A stretch of 64,000 nt of DNA from contig NC_071399.1 of assembly GCF_022682495.2 (NCBI RefSeq), forward strand, positions 2,647,342 through 2,711,341, in the 5' to 3' direction. A program made the translations under genes and the position numbers. Source of the stretch: Desmodus rotundus. Lineage: Eukaryota; Chordata; Mammalia; Chiroptera; Phyllostomidae. Shown in pieces: positions 58,383 to 64,000 of this stretch (its first letter is position 1; every line of letters begins with the position of its first letter). The notes under the pieces are model-generated. The model ran no database searches. It was not told where the DNA came from and worked only from the letters and a program-made list of their open reading frames with translations.

Positions 58383-58495
58383 AACTTATAGGTCGCTTGG
58401 GAGGAGGCTCCGAGACTCCCGGGCAGTGACAGGGAGAGGCTGTGCCTTTGGGTGGCCTGTGGCCAAGGCCCCTGTCACCCTCAAAGCCCTTTGAT
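58383..58495 (-). promoter_or_regulatory. Promoter of alpha-defensin gene 5
   Basis: TATAAGTT at 58390-58383, 74 bases beyond the ATG; CTTTGAT at 58489-58495 (plus strand). Confidence 0.68.
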
Positions 58496-59981
58496 GCTCC
58501 TGCCCCTTCATCAGAGCACATGTGAGTGTGCTGAGTGTCCACACTTGTTTCAAGTTGATGGTGGTGATAAGGACCCAGGTGTGTTTCCTGTTTCCCATCT
58601 ATCTGGGTGTTTACCTTCTGATGGTCAAGGAGGGTGAGGAGCTGTGCTCGCGGTGAGTGTGTCAGGGGACAAAGGCCCCTTCTTCCTGCTGCTGGGCACT
58701 GCTCGTCTGAGGCCTGACCCGGAGCCCAGACTATCTCTTGGGTTGGGGGTTCCCCTGCATTGTCGGGAGCATCACCACCCTATGAGGGAGCCTTTCAGGT
58801 CCTGAGTGCTGGCTCTTGTGGGGGAGGGGACAGAGAGTTGGGCTCAGGTGAAGTGGGACAGAGGGAAGGAGCTGGTTGGAGCAAAGCTGAGGACAGGCTT
58901 GTCTGAGGTCATCAGTGGGACGTGTGCACATCGCGTACCCTGCTCAGCAGTCCCTTGTGTCCTTGTGGGGAAACAGCCAACACAACCACATTCCCGCAGC
59001 TCCCTTCTGAAATTTCTCATCTTTTAAAATAAAAAAATAAATTCATGCATAAAAGATTGAATTCAAAATGTAGAAGAGAGAAGAGTGGAAACAGCAGTGT
59101 CCTCCTGTCCCTGCCCCCCATCCTTTCTGCAGGAACCACCAGGTCCCCGTGTGCTGTGTCTCCTCATCAGCCCGGGCTCTGACTCAAACGCTGTCACACC
59201 AGCACGTGCAGAACGGCCTCATGTTTCTGTAGGGTTATCCTCTCCTGGTGTTTTCTATGCCATCATTTAACTATTTTTCATTAAATGCTTAAAATTTGCT
59301 TATTTCTCAATGTTTGCAGTTAGCAGCGTGACGGCAAAGAGTACCTTTTTACCTACATCACCTTGTTTATTTGTGACTGTTTCAGATAGATTTCTAGAAT
59401 TAGGTTGAAAGAACGAAGACCACCTTGTATATATCTGACGAACACTAACTTATTATTCTCTGTGGATGCTCTTTTGACGTCACTCACAAGAATATAGGAG
59501 CCCGATGCATCCCACGCACAGTGGAAGGTGTTTAAAAGGCCCTGTGAATGTCCAATGTTGTCCGCCTTACTCCCTCTCTGGGGTGTGGGCAGCAATGTGC
59601 TGTGTTACAAAGCCCTTGATGCCCCTGTGTCCCGTGCAGCTGAGAGCGGCCAATGCATGGAGTCCTCATACAGCAGAGCCCCTGGGAAGGGCACTGTATT
59701 TAAATAATGCAATCGATTACTTTGCCCTGCCTCCCATTTGTACTATGCTAATGTTTTACTTTTCTCTCCCCATTTTTGCCTGGAGGACGGGAGCCGTTGA
59801 AATGTGCGGCTGTACTGTGACCGTGAAGAGAACAGTGACTCCATGTGGACGGTGGACCAGGAAGATGCAAGATGCCCACACTTGAGGTCAAGGCTGAGCC
59901 ATGTTATGTTCCTCCCGGGCTGCCTGGGCTCAGGTTGTTGTGACGTGGGGAAAACAGGCTCCTGACTTTCTATGGCCACTG

Positions 59982-60069
59982 ATCGCTGGGGCCCTGGGGT
60001 CCTGGTGGTGGCTGGAAGCAGTCTGAGCCCTGGACTGTGAGGGTTTGGATCTTTCCCAACCTGATGGGT
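59982..60069 (+). repeat. Donor of an 88-bp exact duplication
   Basis: This segment ('atcgctggggccctgg' to 'cccaacctgatgggt') is in its expected place in the unit, as shown by homologous sequence in units 1, 3 and 4. An identical copy is at 60698-60785. Confidence 0.9.
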
Positions 60070-60697
60070 AAGCATTGCACCCCAGTGGAGTCCTGGCTGT
60101 GCTTCTCTGAGGTGTCAGGTACACTGTGTCTTCATATCTAAGATGTACTGTATTTACTTTCTCTGAGTGCCCTTTCTGTTTGGGCATCTGATAGGAAATG
60201 AAAGCATCGGCTCATTTATTTCTATTGATTAGTAAGGTTTAATTTTAATTTCAGGAAATTAGCTCCTTGTCCCAAATATTGCAAAGAATTTCCAGAATTT
60301 GTCATTTCTCTTTAGGTTCTTTTTCTTGTTTACAGAGATACTTTGGGTTTTTATGTTGTGTCAAATTTTCCTTTTGGTAATATCTGAGTTTTGTGTCTTT
60401 CTCACTAAAGTTTGTACAAGTTACTGCTTTAGTGTCTTGGGGTCAAAGATGAGAATCTCAGAGAGATTGACAGTCAAAGTTCCATGAAACTGTTTCTCAT
60501 TCTCAGTATCTTCAGGGAAAATTTTCTCAAAACTGAAGTGGCCACAGGGGAAATATAAACTCAAAAGTACTATCAGTGCAATACAATTTCAGGGTAGAAC
60601 ATGGGGTCATGGCTGTAGGGAGGCCGGGGGCCTCCTTGGACAAGCGAAAGGGAGTGTGGAGAGATGCCTGGGTCCCGGAAACCACGTGCTCCTGTGC

Positions 60698-60785
60698 ATC
60701 GCTGGGGCCCTGGGGTCCTGGTGGTGGCTGGAAGCAGTCTGAGCCCTGGACTGTGAGGGTTTGGATCTTTCCCAACCTGATGGGT
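60698..60785 (+). repeat. Inserted copy of the 88-bp segment
   Basis: Identical over 88 bases to 59982-60069, same orientation, placed inside 'gtgcatctcagctgat', which is uninterrupted in units 1 and 4. GTGCATC stands at both sides (60694-60700 and 60784-60790). Confidence 0.9.
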
Positions 60786-61416
60786 GCATCTCAGCTGATC
60801 CACAACTGCATACCTTTCAGCCCAGGAGTGAAGGGCCTGTCGTGGGCATTATTATACACACAGCATTCCCTGCCCAAATATTATGGAAATGAGGGCGGGT
60901 TTATTGTAACTACAATAGAAAACTCAATTTCTTTAAAGCAAGATGTTTGAGACCAAATCTTTTACTGGTCATTAGAGTAATTGACCTTTTAGGGTCCAAA
61001 GGAGACCATTTATTTCACAGGTCATTGGGCATAACCACCCCAAATGACCAGCTTCTAGACTCCCCTTTTCTCTGGTCATTAAATGGGACTGCCCTTCTAC
61101 TTAAAATAAAATAAGAAGTAACTTAGTCCATTGGATCCACCTTTCCTGGTATGAACAACACATTTTGGACACTCTATAGAAACTTCTCTTTTCCATTGTG
61201 AATGGATTGAATTTTGTAGGTTAATATCATCTTGAAAAGAATGATGTTCATTGCAGCTGGTTTGTTGTTGTCGTGAGATGCTCGTGCGTTGCATTCCTGA
61301 GACACAAAGGCCGGTCACCTTCGTGTAGACCATTCAGGACAGAATTCTCTGTCCAAGTGAACCACACAATTAGTCTTATGGAAAAAAACCCTAAACAGTG
61401 AGTTTAATGCTTGAGG

Positions 61417-61422
61417 TTTATT
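61417..61422 (-). terminator. Poly(A) signal of alpha-defensin gene 6
   Basis: AATAAA on the minus strand about 105 bases after the stop. Confidence 0.75.
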
Positions 61423-61525
61423 ATGGAGCAGGAAGGAATGAAGAAGAGGTAGAGACACTAAGACTAAACAGTTTTCCAGGTCTTCTGCGGAACCCTGCAG
61501 TGCTTTGGGCCTCTGTGCACAAAGC

Positions 61526-62441
61526 TCAGTGGCAGCAAAGCTTGTACCCACGGCCAGAGAGTCTGCATCTCCCACCATAACGCTCAAAGAAATTGCAGAA
61601 AGTGGTACGTCGGCACTGGCACCTTATTCTCCGAAGGCCTGTGGAGGGAAGGGAAGGGTCAGGCTCGGGCAGACGGGGTAGGGAGGAGAGGCTCATCTGA
61701 CCTCAAGGAGATCTTCGGAGAGGCGAGAGGTTACTCACCATACCAGGGGTGTCCCTCAGGCTGCATGTGGCCCAGGATGGCAATGAATGGGGCCCAACAC
61801 AAAATCGTAAATTTACTTAAAACAGTATGAGATTTTTTTGAGATTATGTGTCACAGTGTATTTAACGTGTGGCCTAAGACAGCTCTTCTTCTTTCAGTGT
61901 GGCCCAGAGATGCCACAAGGTCGGACAGCCCTGTGACAGTCCCTGCCTGGTTCGGGTGAAAAGACTCAGTGTTTGTCATAAATCCCAAGAAAACTTACAG
62001 GCTCTGTGTGCTCATGTAGGGTCATGATTTTTCTCTGAATCTAGTCTATCATGTGCTTGGTTATTTCCTGTCCTGTGCCCTATGGGCCCCCGCAACTTGG
62101 GTTATGTCCTCCTCACCCCACCTCATCCACACCCTCAACTTTGAGACCAGACTCTGTGTGCTCTCCAACAAGCCTCTGTAATGGGCCGCAGACCCCAACA
62201 ACACATGGGTGGGTGTCTCACCTGCAGCATTTCGAGTGATGCGTCCGTCTCCTGTGAAGTAGATGGCCACATCCTGGTCCTCATCCCCAGGCTGGTCCTG
62301 GTCCTTATCCCCAGGCTGGTCCTGGTCCTTATCCCCAGGCTGGTCCTGGGCAGGAAGCTGGTCAACTGTCTCTTGCAGGGTCTGAGCCTGGGCCTGGAAG
62401 GCCAGGAGGAAAAGGGCAGCAAGGAGAGTGAGGGTCCTCAT
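61526..62441 (-). CDS. Alpha-defensin gene 6
   Basis: Join 61526-61638 and 62222-62441 on the minus strand, 110 residues, phase-1 intron of 583 bp enlarged by a 190-bp transposon-like insert. Upstream in-frame Met codons exist (frame open to 62615), but the signal peptide starts at 62441 (MRTLTLLAALFLLAFQAQAQ), downstream of the TATA box, so that start is chosen. The propiece has three clean repeats (AQDQPGDK, DQDQPGDK, DQDQPGDE). The mature part starts LRRIRCQC, then RRTTF, CysIII, NFFERYGGR, CysIV, RLSGRGYKL, Cys-Cys-His: C-x-C-x5-C-x9-C-x9-CC with Glu-Arg, Gly-x-Cys and Gly-Arg all kept. It is the most typical alpha-defensin here and was used as the reference for aligning genes 1 and 2. 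Hand charge is about +9 against -10. Confidence 0.92.
61744..61933. mobile_element. 190-bp hAT-like MITE in the intron of gene 6
   Basis: Ends are 11-base inverted repeats CAGGGGTGTCC and GGACAGCCCTG (one mismatch), with further inner symmetry ('tgtggcccaggatggc' against 'tgtggcccagagatgcca'). It has no ORF and is absent from the introns of the other genes. No clear 8-bp target duplication is visible, so the class is inferred from ends and size. Confidence 0.6.
62280..62351 (-). repeat. 24-bp coding repeat, 3 copies (gene 6 propiece)
   Basis: Residues 31-54, three nearly identical 8-residue units of the DQDQPGDK type; the cleanest copy of the array-wide minisatellite. Confidence 0.88.
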
Positions 62442-62514
62442 GGCTGAGGGTCCCTCGAGGTCCCGGTTGGGTGGGAGGAAGGAATGGAGTGGAGGAGAGG
62501 GCCCAGGCAGTCTG

Positions 62515-62627
62515 TATTTATAGGTCGGTTGGGAGGAGGCTCGCAGACTCGCAGCAGTGAGAGGGAGAGGCTGTGCCTTTGGCTGGCCTGTGGCCAAGGC
62601 TGCCATGGCCCTCAAAGCCCCTTTGAT
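62515..62627 (-). promoter_or_regulatory. Promoter of alpha-defensin gene 6
   Basis: TATAAATA at 62522-62515, 74 bases beyond the ATG; CTTTGAT at 62621-62627 (plus strand). The TATA is the closest to consensus in the array. Confidence 0.7.
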
Positions 62628-64000
62628 GCTCCTGCTCCTGCCCCTTCATCAGAGCATGTGTGCGTGTGCTGAGTGTCCACACTTGTTTCAAATTGATGGT
62701 GGTGATAAGGACCCAGGTGTGTTTCCTGTTTCCCATCTGCCTGGGTGTTTACCTTGTGATGGTCAAGGAGGGCAAGGAGCTGTGCTCTCAGTGAGTGAGT
62801 CAGGGGACAAAGGCCCCTTCTTCCTGCTGCTGGGCCCTGCTCGTCTGAGGCCCGACCCAGAGCCCATCCCATCCCATGGAGTGGGGGGTCCACGTGCATA
62901 TTCGAGAGCACCACTGCCTTTTGAAGGAGATTTTAGATCCTGGGTGGTGGCTCCTATAGGGGAGGGGACAGTGACTTGGGCTCAGGTGAGGTGGGACAGA
63001 GGGAAGGAGCTGGTCAGAGCAAAGCGAAGGACAGACTTGTTTCAGGACGTCAGTGGGATGTGGGCACGTCGTGTACCCTGCTCAGCAGTCCCTTGTGTCC
63101 TTGTGGGGAAACAGCCAACACAACCATGTTCCTGCAGCTCCCTTCCGAGGTTTGCAGTCTTTAAAAAATAATTCAAGCACAAAGGCCATAATTCAACAGG
63201 TGGAAGAGAGAAGAGTGAAAAATAAGTGTCTCATCTTCCTGCTCCAGCCCCCCATCCTTGCTGCAGGAACCACCAGGTCCCCGTGTGCTGTGTCTCCTCA
63301 CTCAGCACGGGCTCTCACTCGAACGCTGTCACACCAGCATGCACAGGACGGCTCCACTGTCGTTACAGTGTTTTACATCTCAGTATCTTGTATGCCATCA
63401 TTTAACTTTTTCTTATTGATAAAGCATCATTAAATTTTTGTAATTTCTTTCTTTATGAAGTTTTACTGTTAGAAGCATAATAGCAATGTGTATCTTTTTA
63501 CCTAGAGCATCTTGCATATTTGTGACTGTCTTTTAGATAAACTTCTAGATGTGGATTTTGGTGATGAAGAAAACATCTCATACATGTAAAAGGCATTAAT
63601 GTATTATTCCCTGTAGAGGTCATTCCCACATCACTCACCAGAATACATGAGCTCAAGTGTGTCCAATGGACAGTGGAAGGTGCTAAACGGCCCTGTGATT
63701 GTCCCCAGCTTCCTTCATCCTTCCTTCCTGCCTGGGGTGTGGGCAGCAGTGTGCTTTCTTGAAATAAGACTTGATGCCTCAGACTTTCTTGCAGCTGAGT
63801 GTGGCCAATAAGCAGAGTTCTAATGAAATGGAAGCCCTGGGAAGGGCAGCATTTTTAAATAATAAAATGATTTACTGTTGCTCGCATTTGTGCTATGCTA
63901 TTCTGTTATATATTTCCTCTCCATTTGTACTTGGAGGTTTGGAGCGGTTGGCAACGTGGTCCATTGTATTCTGACTGTGAAGAGGAGAGTGACTTGATGT

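Larger units (their letters stand above)
56861..60870. repeat. Alpha-defensin tandem unit 5
   Basis: 3' flank, gene 5 and 2.5 kb upstream, containing the 88-bp internal duplication (59982-60069 copied to 60698-60785). About 4 kb, the basic unit length where no L1 has landed. Confidence 0.8.
60871..64000. repeat. Alpha-defensin tandem unit 6 (cut by window edge)
   Basis: 3' flank, gene 6 and 1.56 kb of upstream sequence like that of the other units. The window ends inside it, so the array may extend to the right. Confidence 0.8.

Noticed and set aside
62442..62615. Upstream in-frame Met codons of gene 6 as the true start
   Set aside because: They lie upstream of or across the TATA box and would bury the signal peptide inside the protein; the Met at 62441 matches all paralogs.

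Overview
The window is mammalian nuclear DNA, almost certainly from a microbat. The repeats are L1 LINEs, MIR, MaLR-type LTRs and hAT-like copies, together with several copies of the tRNA-derived Ves SINE (the 'GGCTGGTGTGGCTCAGTGGATTGAG' head cut short here to GGCTGGTGTGGCTCAGTGG), which is characteristic of chiropterans. The genes are those of the mammalian defensin locus (human 8p23.1 equivalent): one beta-defensin, DEFB1, followed by a head-to-tail array of alpha-defensins, all on the minus strand, in the same order and orientation as in human.

Layout. 1-5.6 kb: no recognised gene, one L1 tail. 5.65-14.54 kb: DEFB1, two coding exons separated by an 8.7-kb repeat-rich intron, encoding a 67-residue precursor with the canonical six-cysteine beta-defensin spacing. 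14.6-33.4 kb: intergenic DNA with old L1, LTR, MIR and hAT-like copies, a Ves SINE and one promoter-like CCAAT/TATA cluster near 29.6 kb. 33.45-64 kb: tandem array of alpha-defensin units. Six units carry a two-exon gene (numbered 1 to 6 from the left; start codons at 34398, 39053, 47763, 54117, 58309 and 62441). A seventh, gene-less partial unit lies at 44.5-46.3 kb. Two L1 insertions (40.1-44.5 kb and 49.9-52.7 kb) enlarge the array. The right edge cuts the upstream part of unit 6, so the array may continue.

Each alpha-defensin gene has a TATA box at a fixed distance from its ATG, exon 1 (signal peptide plus acidic propiece), a phase-1 intron of 390 to 583 bp, and exon 2 (mature peptide). 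Five promoters share a TCF/LEF-like CTTTGAT. The start codon in the TATA-proximal exon is the two-exon layout of enteric (Paneth-cell) alpha-defensins, so these products are probably secreted intestinal antimicrobial peptides; that is inference. DEFB1 would supply the epithelial beta-defensin.

The most unusual points are: (i) an in-frame 24-bp repeat in the propiece that starts at the same residue (31) in all six genes and is present in 1, 2, 3, 3, 5 and 5 copies; (ii) genes 1 and 2, in which the third cysteine has moved six residues toward the N-terminus, giving a 15-residue CysIII-CysIV loop instead of 9; (iii) gene 2, whose very arginine-rich mature peptide is paired with the longest and most acidic propiece; (iv) gene 3, with intact expression signals but a mature region reduced to four cysteines; (v) a ghost unit marking a probable lost gene; and (vi) an exact 88-bp templated duplication with a short target-site duplication at 60.7 kb. 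All statements come from hand reading; charges and identities are hand estimates.
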